Positions 26,438-36,000 of a stretch of DNA of 64,000 nucleotides are shown one piece after another. This DNA comes from Agromyces protaetiae (lineage in GTDB: Bacteria > Actinomycetota > Actinomycetes > Actinomycetales > Microbacteriaceae): assembly GCF_004135405.1 (NCBI RefSeq), contig NZ_CP035491.1, positions 2,232,001 to 2,296,000 on the forward strand. The letters are read 5' to 3'. The notes under the pieces were generated by a model. It searched no databases. It saw only the letters and a list, made by a program, of their open reading frames with translations, and was not told the DNA's origin. The position numbers and the translations under genes were made by a program. Each line of letters starts with the position of its first letter. Position 1 is the first letter of the stretch.

Positions 26438-27944
26438 CACGGCCCACCCCACGACCACCGCCACCGGCAGCGACGTCCGCGTGCGCTTCTGCCCCTCGCC
26501 GACCGGAACGCCCCATGTCGGGCTCATCCGCACAGCTCTCTTCAACTGGGCGTACGCGCGCCACACGGGCGGAAAGTTCATCTTCCGCATCGAAGACACC
26601 GACGCCGCACGCGACAGCGAAGAGAGCTACGAGATGATCCTCGACGCCCTCACGTGGCTCGGCCTCGACTGGGACGAAGGCGTCGGCGTCGGCGGCCCGA
26701 ACGAGCCCTACCGGCAGTCGCAGCGCGGCGAGATCTACGCCGACGTCATCGAGCGGCTGAAAGCCGCCGGTCACCTCTACGAGAGCTACTCGACCGCCGA
26801 GGAGATCGACGCCCGCAATCTCGCGAATGGGCGACCGAAGCAGCTCGGCTATGACAACTACGACCGCGACCTCACCGAGGAGCAGAAGGCCGCATTCCGC
26901 GCCGAGGGCCGCCAGCCCGCGCTGCGCCTGCGCGTGCCCGAGGTCGACCTCGGTTTCGACGACCTCGTTCGCGGCCGCATCGATTTCCCCGTCGGCTCGA
27001 CGATCGACTACGTGCTCGTGCGCCCCAACGGCGCCCCGCTCTACACGCTCGTGAACCCCGTCGACGACGCCCTCATGGGCATCACGCACGTGCTCCGCGG
27101 CGAAGACCTGCTCTCGTCGACGCCCCGCCAGATCGCGCTCTACCACGCGCTCATCGACATCGGCGTGACGACGTTCGTGCCGCGCTTCGGCCACCTGCCC
27201 TACGTCATGGGCGAGGGCAACAAGAAGCTCTCCAAGCGCGACCCCGAGTCGAACCTCTTCCACCACCGCGACCGCGGCTTCATCCCCGAGGGCCTGCTCA
27301 ACTACCTCGCCCTCCTCGGCTGGGGCTTCTCTGCAGACCGCGACGTGTTCAGCCGCGACGAGCTCGTCGCCGCGTTCGACGTCGTCAACGTCAACCCCAA
27401 CCCCGCGCGCTTCGACCTGAAGAAGGCCGAGTCGATCAACGGCGACCACATCCGGCTCCTCGAGCCTTCCGATTTCGCCGCGCGCACCGTGCCGTACCTT
27501 TCGGCTGCCGGGGTGGTGTCCGCCCCTCTGGGAGCGGCCGACGCCGCCGTGCTCGCCGAAGCCGCGCCGCTCGTGCAAGAGCGCATCGGACTGCTCGGCG
27601 AGGCTCCCGGCATGCTCGGGTTCTTGTTCACGGATGCCTCGGGGCTCGAGTTCGAGGGCGACGCGCTGTCTTCTCTTCCCGAGAACGCTGCTTCGGTGCT
27701 GGGGGCCGCCCGCGACGCGCTCGACGCGCTGCCCGCCTCGTCGTGGACGACCGCCGAGATCGAAGAGGCGCTCCGCGCCGCCCTCGTCGACGGGCTCGAG
27801 CTCAAGCCCCGCGTGGCCTTCGGCCCCGTGCGCACCGCGATCTCGGGCCGACGCGTCTCGCCGCCGCTCTTCGAGTCGATGCAGATCCTCGGCAAGATCG
27901 ACTCGCTCGCGCGGCTCGAGAAGCTCGCGGGGCGGCTCGCCTGA
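26430..27944 (+). CDS. gltX: Glutamyl-tRNA synthetase
   Basis: A 504-residue class I tRNA synthetase that charges tRNA-Glu, essential for translation. Visible: [19 protein letters not shown] (HIGH motif region) near residue 20, [23 protein letters not shown], and KKLSKRD (KMSKS variant) near 266, followed by the helical anticodon-binding domain. Length is normal for actinobacteria. It overlaps lysR by 8 bases and is followed by a terminator and tRNA-Gln. Confidence 0.97.
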   Translation: MSDTAHPTTTATGSDVRVRFCPSPTGTPHVGLIRTALFNWAYARHTGGKFIFRIEDTDAARDSEESYEMILDALTWLGLDWDEGVGVGGPNEPYRQSQRGEIYADVIERLKAAGHLYESYSTAEEIDARNLANGRPKQLGYDNYDRDLTEEQKAAFRAEGRQPALRLRVPEVDLGFDDLVRGRIDFPVGSTIDYVLVRPNGAPLYTLVNPVDDALMGITHVLRGEDLLSSTPRQIALYHALIDIGVTTFVPRFGHLPYVMGEGNKKLSKRDPESNLFHHRDRGFIPEGLLNYLALLGWGFSADRDVFSRDELVAAFDVVNVNPNPARFDLKKAESINGDHIRLLEPSDFAARTVPYLSAAGVVSAPLGAADAAVLAEAAPLVQERIGLLGEAPGMLGFLFTDASGLEFEGDALSSLPENAASVLGAARDALDALPASSWTTAEIEEALRAALVDGLELKPRVAFGPVRTAISGRRVSPPLFESMQILGKIDSLARLEKLAGRLA

Positions 27945-27961
27945 GCTCTATCGGGGTGCTT

Positions 27962-27996
27962 CTCGGGCCGTGTCGCCGCGCGCGGCGCGGCCCGAG
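27962..27996 (+). terminator. Hairpin terminator after gltX
   Basis: Outer arms CTCGGGCCG and CGGCCCGAG enclose a further GC-rich inner pairing (CGCCGCG with CGCGGCG), 17 bases after the gltX stop. Confidence 0.75.
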
Positions 27997-28007
27997 AGTC
28001 GCTCAGT

Positions 28008-28036
28008 TTGGAGTCAAGCGGATCGTCGGATAGAGT
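28008..28036 (+). promoter_or_regulatory. Promoter of tRNA-Gln
   Basis: TTGGAG (28008) and TAGAGT (28031) are separated by 17 bases and lie about 43 bases before the tRNA, a good sigma-70-type match. Confidence 0.65.
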
Positions 28037-28079
28037 TGCTTCTCGGTTCGGAACGCGGTCAAACGCGGTCTGAGACCAT

Positions 28080-28151
28080 TGGGGTATGGTGTAATTGGCA
28101 ACACGGCTGATTCTGGTTCAGTTGTTCTTGGTTCGAGTCCAGGTACCCCAG
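28080..28151 (+). tRNA. tRNA-Gln (anticodon CTG)
   Basis: A full cloverleaf folds: acceptor TGGGGTA with TACCCCA, D-stem GTGT/ACAC, anticodon stem GCTGA/TCAGT around loop TTCTGGT (anticodon CTG, reads CAG), T-arm CTTGG-TTCGAGT-CCAGG. The discriminator base is G and CCA is not encoded. An integrase lies directly downstream, so its 3' half is the probable attachment site. Confidence 0.96.
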
Positions 28152-28153
28152 CA
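28127..28153. other. Probable attachment site in the tRNA-Gln 3' end
   Basis: Tyrosine integrases commonly recombine at tRNA 3' ends that are regenerated on insertion. Excisionase and integrase genes begin about 200 bases downstream. I looked for a second copy of the T-arm/acceptor sequence as the other end and did not find one in this window, so the right boundary is undefined. Confidence 0.45.
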
Positions 28154-28222
28154 GTGAAATCGGCGGAATTCCGCTGAAGTACGACCCATCGCCTCGCCCC
28201 TCTGAGTGGGCGTTCCTGAGGC

Positions 28223-28265
28223 GTTTGTACACAAGCGATGACACAGACCCCGGTTTGTGCACACG
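28223..28265 (+). promoter_or_regulatory. Direct repeats GTTTGTRCACAMG upstream of the excisionase
   Basis: Two 13-base copies at 28223-28235 and 28253-28265, each with a palindromic TGTRCACA core and a centre-to-centre distance of 30 bases. They lie about 100 bases before the excisionase start and are candidate operator or Xis-binding sites. Confidence 0.5.
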
Positions 28266-28347
28266 TTCAGGCGCGCTGCCACGGCGGCTACGGAAGCGAC
28301 CGGCACGGTTCGGAGGAGTGCCGGGTCGGCCCGCGCACCTTCCGGGT

Positions 28348-28548
28348 ATGACCGACATCGCGCACTCCATCACCGCTCCGACGTTCCTCACGCAGGGCGA
28401 GCTCGCCGAACTGCTGCAGCTCCCAGCCCGCACCCTCGAGGACTGGCGTCTCTCGCCCGGCGGTCCGCCGTTCGTCAAGCTCGGCCGGCACGTCCGTTAC
28501 GACCTCGACGAGGTGCTCGCCTGGGTGCGGGAGCATCGACATGGCTAG
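28348..28548 (+). CDS. Excisionase / AlpA-type small DNA-binding protein
   Basis: A 66-residue helix-turn-helix protein of the MerR/AlpA excisionase type: FLTQGELAELLQLPARTLEDWR (recognition helix), GGPPFVKLGRHVRYDLDEVLAWV (wing). It would bend attachment-site DNA for excision, or regulate the integrase. Its stop overlaps the integrase ATG by 8 bases, so the two are translationally coupled. Confidence 0.85.
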   Translation: MTDIAHSITAPTFLTQGELAELLQLPARTLEDWRLSPGGPPFVKLGRHVRYDLDEVLAWVREHRHG

Positions 28549-29738
28549 GCCCCAGGATCGTTCCGGGCGAACTCGGCACCGTCAACGTCTCCCGGGAGGC
28601 GAACGGCCGTTACCGAGCCCGAGGAACGACGCGCGACGACGGCGGCTACCGATACCGGCTCACCGCCACCGCAGACACGGAGGCAGCGGCACGCGAGGAG
28701 CTGCAGCGGCTCGCGGCGCAGCACTCGACCGGGGAGCGATCGGCCTCTCGCCGCTCAGCACGCTCGTCGAGGCGATCGATGCGTGGCTCCCGCAGATCCG
28801 CACGCGTGCGCAGGCCGGCAGTCTGTCGTACTCGACGTTCGAGAACTACGAGACGATCGCCCGGCTCGTGCTCAAGCCGCGCTTCGGGGCGATCCGACTC
28901 GAGCACCTCTCCGTCGGCCGATGCGACCGCATCCTGCAGCAGCTGCTCGCCGAGGAGTCGAACTCGAAGGCGCGCAAGGTGCGCTCGGTGCTCAGCCTCG
29001 TCTGCGGCTACGCCGTCCGCGACGGCGCGATGCCGACCAACCCCGTGCGCGATGTGCAACGGCTGCCCACCGCACCGAAGAAGGAATCGGCGCTCACTCC
29101 GAAGCAGATCGACGGCATCCGCGACCTCATGGGGCGATGGACGCGCAAGCGCGGACCACGCCCGAACTACCGCGCTGATCGACGGCATGGACATCATGCT
29201 CGGCACCTCGATGCGTGTCGGCGAGTGCATCGGCTTGCGCCGCCGCGACGTCGACATGACGACCAGCCCGCCGACGGTCATCGTCAACGGGACGATCGTG
29301 TCCAACCGCACCGAGGGCACGTACCGGAAAGACTCCCCGAAGCGCTCACAACAGCGACGCACGATCGCGCTGCCGTCGATGGCGGCCGCAGCGGTGCGCC
29401 GGCGCCTGGCGCTCGCGGAGCCGAGCGAGGACGCGTACCTCTTCCCGACGGCCACGGGCCGCTCACTGAGCGTGAGCAACTACGAGCGGCTGCTGCGCAC
29501 CTTCATCGACGACGCCGAGCCGGAGCTCCGTGCGCTCGGCGTGCCCGTCGACGAGTACACGACGCACCTCTATCGCCGAACCGCCGCGACCCTCGTCGAG
29601 CGCGCGGCTGGCATCACCATCGCGTCCCGGCTGCTCGGGCACGCGAACGAGCAGATCACTCGCGCGAGCTACGTCGTCTCTGCGGAAGTGGTCGACCCGG
29701 TGACGGCGCAGATCCTCGACGGCATCTTGGGGTCGTGA
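28541..29738 (+). pseudogene. Tyrosine integrase with three small indels
   Basis: Site-specific recombinase of the actinophage type. ATG 28541 followed by MARP agrees with family N termini. Reading the whole protein needs three frame changes: one extra C in the CCCC near 28550 (then VPGELGTVNVSREANGRYRARG, the arm-binding domain), one missing G near 28735 (then STLVEAIDAWLPQIR, core-binding domain), and a 2-base loss in CGCG near 29170 (then GMDIMLGTSMRVGECIGLRR, catalytic domain). The Arg of MRVGE, the HLYRRTAAT box (His-x-x-Arg), the His in LGHANEQ and the final Tyr in ITRASYV are all intact. It is either degraded or, given the short G/C runs involved, mis-assembled. A hairpin follows at 29816. 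Confidence 0.85.
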
Positions 29739-29815
29739 CGGTGCCGCGTCCGACGCGCGACCGTGGGACCAGGGGTTCTCGGAGTCTGCCGGACCGTCGC
29801 CGGTCTCGACGACGA

Positions 29816-29862
29816 CCTGGGTTGTCACGGTGCCGAACCCGGATCGGCACCGTGCAACCAGG
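29816..29862 (+). terminator. Long hairpin downstream of the integrase
   Basis: A perfect 11-base stem (CACGGTGCCGA with TCGGCACCGTG) around a 7-base loop, extended by CCTGGGTTG pairing with CAACCAGG and followed by CATTTCTC. The 394 bases between the integrase stop and hipB otherwise hold only the hipB promoter region. Confidence 0.7.
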
Positions 29863-30020
29863 CATTTCTCGGAAGGGCGGGCGCCGCGCTCGGCGAGTGC
29901 GCCTTCGCGCAAAGCGACGCACGGGGCGCTGGGAATCGACAGGTGGCGGTCATAACTGGTAGGTGTGCACCCGCTCCCATGCGCAGCTTGACGCTCTGAT
30001 GCGTCTTCGGCGCTTGGGCG

Positions 30021-30094
30021 TGTACGCATTGACGTACATGATCCGCAGTGTCAGAATATTCGTACACGCGGACCTGTGTGCGAGATTTCGTACA
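30021..30094 (+). promoter_or_regulatory. Candidate HipB operators
   Basis: The hexamer CGTACA occurs at 30033, 30061 and 30089, 28 bases apart each time, and TGTACG at 30021 forms an inverted repeat with the first. The regular spacing upstream of hipB, in the only AT-rich stretch nearby, suggests autoregulatory binding sites for HipB. Confidence 0.5.
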
Positions 30095-30132
30095 TGGGTA
30101 TCCGCCGGATGAGCTGGGTGGGAGATCCGGAC

Positions 30133-30405
30133 ATGTTCGTCGGCACAGCGCGCGACTGGGGCAACATTGTGCGCGACCGGCGCACGGACTTGGGCATGAC
30201 GCAGGCGGAGCTCGCCGAGCGCATCGGCAAAGCTCGGCAGTGGGTTGTGCGCTTCGAGTCCGGTCATGCGGGAAGTGCGAGCGTCGACAGTCTCGTCGAA
30301 CTGCTCGAGGCGCTCGCTCTCGATGTTCGAGTCGACCCTCTTGATCTCGAAGATCCCGACCCGATGTTCATGGACATCCCGAGCACGGATCCGTTCGAAC
30401 GATGA
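30133..30405 (+). CDS. hipB: HipB-like antitoxin
   Basis: A 90-residue helix-turn-helix XRE-type protein: IVRDRRTDLGMTQAELAERIGKARQWVVRFESG is the DNA-binding domain, followed by a short helix and an acidic tail. It would repress its own promoter and neutralise HipA. ATG 30133 is chosen for the GGGAG site 8 bases upstream; in-frame starts at 30076, 30094 and 30109 lack one. It overlaps hipA by 4 bases, as usual for hipBA. Confidence 0.88.
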   Translation: MFVGTARDWGNIVRDRRTDLGMTQAELAERIGKARQWVVRFESGHAGSASVDSLVELLEALALDVRVDPLDLEDPDPMFMDIPSTDPFER

Positions 30406-31715
30406 GACTCACCGCCTACATGAACGGCCATCGCGTCGGTTGGTTCGACCAGCTCGACGGTGGTCGGATCACACTCGAATACGACCGCGCGTGGCAGTCG
30501 GGCGCCGACCGAACCGAGCTGTCGTGGTCGCTGCCGAAGACCCGCCGCCGTCATGACGGAGCTGCCCCGGGCAACTACCTGTGGAATCTGCTGCCGGACA
30601 ACAACGACGTACTCGAGCGGTGGGGCAGGCGTTTCGGAGTGTCATCGCAGAACCAGCTCGGTCTGCTGGCGAACGTCGGTCTCGATGCCGCCGGCGCGGT
30701 GCAGCTCGTCGATGCTGAGGAGCACGACGAGGCCGAGCTGGTCGGTGCATCCGGCGTCGAGCCGATCAGCGAGGCGCGGATCGCCGTGCACCTCCGAGAG
30801 CTCAGGCAGGACCCGTCCGCATGGGTCACACCGGGGTACGAGAGCGGCTACTTCTCGCTGGCCGGTGCTCAGTCGAAGTTCACGCTCGTGCGCACGGAGC
30901 ACGGCTGGGGGATGGCGACCGGACGAGCCGCGTCGACGCACATCGTCAAGCCCGGGGTGGTGGGCCTCAAGCGAAGCGACCTGAACGAGCACCTCACGAT
31001 GCGTGCCGCGCAAACTCTCGGTCTCCGGGTGGCTCACAGCTCGGTGACAACGTTCGAGGATGAGTCGGCGATCGTCGTCGAGCGCTTCGACCGAGTGGCG
31101 GATGCTGACGGCGGCATCGTGCGCCGACACCAGGAGGACTTCGCGCAGGTGATGGGCGTCCACCCGTCGGCGAAGTACCAGAACGAGGGCGGCCCCGGGA
31201 TCGCCGCAATCGGCGCTGTGATGCGAAGCATCCCCGGCTTCATCGTGCAGGGCGAGATCGAGCGCTTCTTCGAGGCGACCCTTTTCAACTGGGCTGCGCT
31301 TGGCACCGATGCCCACGCGAAGAACTATGCGCTGGTGTACCCCGATCCTCGACGTCCGCGCCCGACTCTGGCGCCGCTGTACGACCTCGGTTCGGCGCTG
31401 GCGTACCCGGAGATCAACAACCGCAAAGCGAAGCTTGCGATGTCCTATGCCGGCCACTACCGCACGTTCGAGATCGAACCCGGGCATCTCGTTCAGGAGG
31501 CCGCCGGGGTGGGCTTGGCCGAAGACTGGGTAATCGAGCGCGCGCGCCACCTCGTCGAAGCGCTGCCCGATGCGCTCCGCTCCGCCGCCCATGAGGCAGC
31601 ATTGGCAGGCGAGAACGCGGCTTTCGCGCGGACGCTCGTCGAGCGCGCCGCTGAGCGGAGCGCGCACCTGGGCAAGCAGCTCGACGGATTCCGCCCCTCG
31701 AGCAGCAGCGCGTAA
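30402..31715 (+). CDS. hipA: HipA-like serine/threonine kinase toxin
   Basis: A 437-residue HipA-family kinase, the normal full length (E. coli HipA is 440). The N-terminal HipA couple domain (NGHRVGWFDQL, ELSWSLP, LLPDNN) is followed by the kinase: the STHIVKPG strand with the ATP-binding Lys, IVVERFDR, LFNWAALGTDAHAKNYAL (catalytic Asp and Asn), and PLYDLGSALAYP (DFG-like Asp). In characterised members it phosphorylates glutamyl-tRNA synthetase or other tRNA synthetases; the target here is unknown, although gltX is 2.5 kb away. It converges on jetD. Confidence 0.93.
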   Translation: MRLTAYMNGHRVGWFDQLDGGRITLEYDRAWQSGADRTELSWSLPKTRRRHDGAAPGNYLWNLLPDNNDVLERWGRRFGVSSQNQLGLLANVGLDAAGAVQLVDAEEHDEAELVGASGVEPISEARIAVHLRELRQDPSAWVTPGYESGYFSLAGAQSKFTLVRTEHGWGMATGRAASTHIVKPGVVGLKRSDLNEHLTMRAAQTLGLRVAHSSVTTFEDESAIVVERFDRVADADGGIVRRHQEDFAQVMGVHPSAKYQNEGGPGIAAIGAVMRSIPGFIVQGEIERFFEATLFNWAALGTDAHAKNYALVYPDPRRPRPTLAPLYDLGSALAYPEINNRKAKLAMSYAGHYRTFEIEPGHLVQEAAGVGLAEDWVIERARHLVEALPDALRSAAHEAALAGENAAFARTLVERAAERSAHLGKQLDGFRPSSSSA

Positions 31716-31749
31716 GGTCCGAGCGCTCGGCTCCGACATCTGGCCTACC

Positions 31750-33018
31750 TCACGGCGCCGTGGGCGCCTCGACGGCTGCGAATGCGGCGAGGTCGGCCAG
31801 CAGCGTCTCGACGAGGGCTTCCTCCTCGACGCGAAGTCGATGGGATTCGAGCGATTCGGCGAGGGCCGGGTCCCATTCCGTCGCGCCGATCGCACCGGTG
31901 AACGAGGTCAGCCCCGTGATCGAGCCGACGGCCGCGAGGTAGTCCGCGGCTTCGAAACGCCACGGTTGCCACGGGACGTGCCGTGCGAGCGTTCGCGCGA
32001 TCGCCGCGCCGCCGCCGTCGAAGTCGCCGTGGTACGCGAGCGCCGCGCCGCCGTTGACGAGCCGGCGGAGCAGGCGCACCGCCGCCGCGCCGGGCTGCCC
32101 GTCGAGGCAGACGAGCGGCGGGGCGGATGCGCCGAGTCGGTCGGCCGCGGCGGCGACGATCGCGGGGTTCTCGCACACGTACACGAGCCGCGGCACCGTG
32201 CCGATGTCGTCGCCGGCGACCTGGCGATACGTGAGCAGGGCGGGCTGCCCCTCGACGGACAGCGCCGCGAGCGCGCGAGCCGTCGGCGAGCCGCTGCCAC
32301 CGGGCAGTCCGACGGTGAGCACCGACGACGACAGTTCATCGACGACGACGCCGACGCAGGCCCACGCTGCCCGGCGCAAGTGCGCCCCCGTCGCGTCGGT
32401 CGGCCCGAGGGCGCCGAGCGCTGCAACGAGCCCGACGGCGAGCCGCCCGAGCGGCCGGTCGGCGTCAAGCGCGTGTGCATCCGCGAACAATCGCCCGGCG
32501 AGCACCGCGAGCGAATCCGGCTCGACGGGCACTGCGTCGGCGAGGGCGGCGAGTCGTGCGGCGAGGATGGCCGCGTCGAGCGCATCTGAGCTGTTCCGCT
32601 TCAGCGCACCGGTTCGCGTCGCACGCGCCACCCACGCGGACGCCTCGGGGTGCGCGGTCGCAATGCCCTCGAGCCGTTCCTGCGCATTGCGCCAGGCATC
32701 CTTCGTGCGACGTCGTTCACCGGGGTGCAGGTACGGTCCGGTGAGCGCGACGACGGCCGACTCGAGACCGTCCGGCCAGAGCCGTCGGCGCAGCACCGCG
32801 TCGAGCGCGTCGAGCGGCACCGAGACCGAGGCACCAGCGCGGACGGGGCGCCCGAGCAGCCGCGCGACGGCCGCGCGCTCGGCGACGTCGACTTTCGACG
32901 ACGTGAGTTCGCCGATGAGCTCGCCGTCCCGCTCGAGACGAGTTCGCAGGCGGGCCACCAGCCAGGCGAGATCGGGGGCTCCGAGCACCGCACGGAGGCG
33001 TTCGATGTTGCCGCTCAC
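31750..33018 (-). CDS. jetD: Wadjet JetD, Toprim-like nuclease subunit
   Basis: A 422-residue protein of the TIGR02679/DUF2399 type, the nuclease of type I Wadjet, which cleaves circular plasmid DNA extruded by the SMC complex. The C-terminal Toprim-like domain shows a conserved Glu in VCENPAIV, LVCLDGQPG, and the DxD in YHGDFDGGG, with WRFEAADYL after it. It is the last gene of the operon; GTG 33018 overlaps the jetC stop (GTGA). Length is normal for the family. Confidence 0.92.
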   Translation of the reverse strand: MSGNIERLRAVLGAPDLAWLVARLRTRLERDGELIGELTSSKVDVAERAAVARLLGRPVRAGASVSVPLDALDAVLRRRLWPDGLESAVVALTGPYLHPGERRRTKDAWRNAQERLEGIATAHPEASAWVARATRTGALKRNSSDALDAAILAARLAALADAVPVEPDSLAVLAGRLFADAHALDADRPLGRLAVGLVAALGALGPTDATGAHLRRAAWACVGVVVDELSSSVLTVGLPGGSGSPTARALAALSVEGQPALLTYRQVAGDDIGTVPRLVYVCENPAIVAAAADRLGASAPPLVCLDGQPGAAAVRLLRRLVNGGAALAYHGDFDGGGAAIARTLARHVPWQPWRFEAADYLAAVGSITGLTSFTGAIGATEWDPALAESLESHRLRVEEEALVETLLADLAAFAAVEAPTAP

Positions 33019-36000
33019 CAGAGCTCGCCGTCCGCCGCCGTGGGGGCATCCTCGCCGATGCGTTCACGCCGCCGGCCGTCCCAGCGCCACAGCTGCACGT
33101 GCACGGTGGGGGTGTCGTCGAAGCGGCTCAACTGGGCGATCGAGAGGCCGGGCACTTCGGCGTAGCATCCCCATTCGCGCTCGCTCGTCATGACCACGTC
33201 GAGGTCGAACTCGGCGAGGAGGCCCAGGCAATTGGCGCGAGAGTCGTCGTCGACTCCGGCGAACGCCTCGTCGAGCATGACGAGCCGAGGCGCGTGCGGG
33301 TCGGCCGCCGTGCGGTAGTGCGACGACGCGGCGGCGAACAGCGGGATGCTCGCCGCGAGCACCCGTTCGCCGCCGGAGGCGGGCCCGGTGGCGGCGCGCC
33401 AGTTGTCGCCCTGCTTGCGCTCCACGACGAATCGGTGCCAGCCGCGGTAGTCCAGTGCCGCGCCGAGGTGGTCGTACCAGTTGCCCGTCTCATCGTCGTC
33501 GCGGACCGCGGCGATGCGGGCTTGCAAGAAGTCGCCGAGCGCCGTGCGCTCCTCGTCGCTCCAGACGTCGCCGACCGAACCGAGGATGCGCCGGGCCTCG
33601 GCGAGCCCTCCGGGGCCGTCCCCGCGCGGGATCCAGCGGACTCGCAGAACCATGCCGGTGCTGGTCGGCCGCGTGCGCAACTCCTGGTTGAGCTCAGCGA
33701 TCTGCCGGTCGGCGGCACCGATGAGCTCGGAGAGCTGCGTTCCGACCTCGGTGACGAGGTGGTTCTGAATGATCTCGCGTTCGCGCGCCGACAGCAGCCG
33801 CTCGTGCTGCTCGATCTGCGCCGCGAGGCTCGCGTCGAGGGCGGGAAGGGTGGTCTCCGACCCGCGCGCCGAGACGAACACGCGGGTGCCGGCGTCGGCC
33901 TGTACGACGGCCACCTCGTAGTCGTGCCGGCTGAGGTCGCGCTGCAGCTCGGTGATGCGGGTCGCGACGGCCGTCGTGAGGCGGTCGGATCGAACGTCGG
34001 AATGGTCGATGTCGGCGAGTCCGCTCTCGATCGCACGGGCCGCGTGCACGCCCGCCGTGGCCGTCCACTCCTCGATGGTGCTCGGGAATTCGGCGGCGGG
34101 CATCGCGACCTCGGCGATCCCGAGTGCGACCGTGGCGCGCAGCGCGTCGATGGACGCAGTACGCGAGGCCGCTGCGCGCGCGAGATCGGCTCGGAGCGCT
34201 TCGAGGCGGCTTTCGGACTTGGCCGCGTCGAGTGCGGACGCCTCGCGCGAGGCGTTGGTCTCGTCTATCGTCTTCCCGAGCTTCCGAAGTGCGGCGTCCG
34301 CAGCCTCGACCTCGGCACGGTAGCTCTCGACGGCCGCGCCGAAACGGGCCCGCACGGTCTCGGCGTAGGTGCGCGCTCGGAGGGCGTCGTCGTCGGTGCG
34401 GCTCGCCTCGACGGCATACTCGTCGGCGGATGCGGTGGCCGCGTCCGCACGGCGGCGGGCGCCACCGGCAGACTCGGCCGCCGTCAGCCATTGCACGGCG
34501 CCGTGCGCGAAGTCGGTCGTGGCGCGCTCGTAGGCGTCGAGCGCACCGGCGAGGGCGTCGAGTTCGGCGGGCGCGGTCGGAAGGCCGAGCATTGCGGCGT
34601 CGGTCTCGAGCTCGACGGCACGGGCATCCCGATTGGCGATCGCCGTGGCGAGGGCGCTGGCGGTGCGGACGCGGTCGGCCGCCGACGACTCGACGCGGAC
34701 GTGCGCCGTCGTCGCGTCGCGCTCCAACGTGACGAGTGCGCTCGGCGACGGGACGGCGCCGGCCTCCGCAGTGATTCGGCCGAGTCGTCCGTCGATGCCG
34801 GTCAATACGTCTTCGAGCCCGGCGATCAGTCGCTGGGCCTCGGCGAGCTCGGCTCGGGCGACCTCGAGCCGCGCCGCGCGCGCGGCGGCGCGCGCGGTCT
34901 CGCCGATGTACCTCGCGGAGTCGACTGTCCACGCGCCGCGGGCGGGGCCGAGGCCGAAGGCGCCGGAGGTGCTCGCCCAGGCCGGGGCATCCTGTTCGCC
35001 GAGCCCGATGGCGTGCAGCACCGCAGCGACGGCGTCGGCGGTGACCGCGCTGTCGGCGGGGAGTTCGACCGCGAGGACGTCGGCGAGGCTCGGCCCGGCG
35101 ACGGCGGGTGCGTCGGCGCTCAGGAGCACTTCGCCGTGATCGGGGGAGCGGACGGCGCCGTCGGCGTGGAGCACGGCGGTGAGCAGGCCGCTCGCTTCGA
35201 GGGCCGCCTCGAGTCCGGCGCACTCGGCCTCGTCGAGGCCGTCGGCGAAGCCCACGGCTCGCCAGAGCGGGAGGGACTCCGGGCCTGACTGGATGCGCGT
35301 CGGCCAGGCTTCGGGCTCGCGCACCGTACCGGACTCCAGCGCCCCGATCTCGGCACGGAGGTCGTCTCGGACGCCGATCTGCTCGGTGCGCTGCAGGCGC
35401 GTGCGCTCACGCTCGGCGTGCAGTTCGGCCCGGCGGACGGTAGCTGCGGCCTGCAGCGCCGACGCGAGCGGGTCGACGCCGTCCCGGACGCGCACCCAGT
35501 CGGCGTACGCCTCGACCGCCGCATCCTCGACCGACAGCTCGGCCAGCCGCCCGACGGCGGCCTGGACGGCGTCGAGGTGCTGCGTGATCGCCGTCTCAAC
35601 GGCGTCGTCGGCCTCGGCTGCGCGCGCCGTCGCCTCCGCCCAGCGCGACTCGGCGTCGGCATCCGCCGTTCGTGCCCGGCCGGCATCCTGCTCGGCGGCC
35701 GCGAGGTCGGTGCGCAGCCGGGCGATGCGGGCGAGCGCCTCCCGACGTGCGGCGATGCGCGCACCGGCGGCGGTGCGGTCCGCGGCGACGGCCGACTCGC
35801 TCGCGGCGTCGAGCGCGACGCCGTGCGAAGCATCAAGCCCGGCGGCCTTCGCCGCCTTCGTCGCGGTCGCGAGCGTCGATTCGACGGCGGCGCGCTGCGC
35901 GCCGGCAGTGCGGGCCGCGGTCTCCGACTCGGTTCGAGCAGCCTGGGCGGCTTCGACCGCGCGCGCCGCTTGCTTCGACGCCGTCGCTGCACGCTCCGTG

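Noticed and set aside
28163-28174. Palindrome GCGGAATTCCGC just after the tRNA
   Set aside because: Perfect but loop-free and without a T tract; noted only as a possible protein site with no support.
31718-31729. CCGAGCGCTCGG palindrome between hipA and jetD as a terminator
   Set aside because: Self-complementary without a loop, so a stable hairpin is unlikely.
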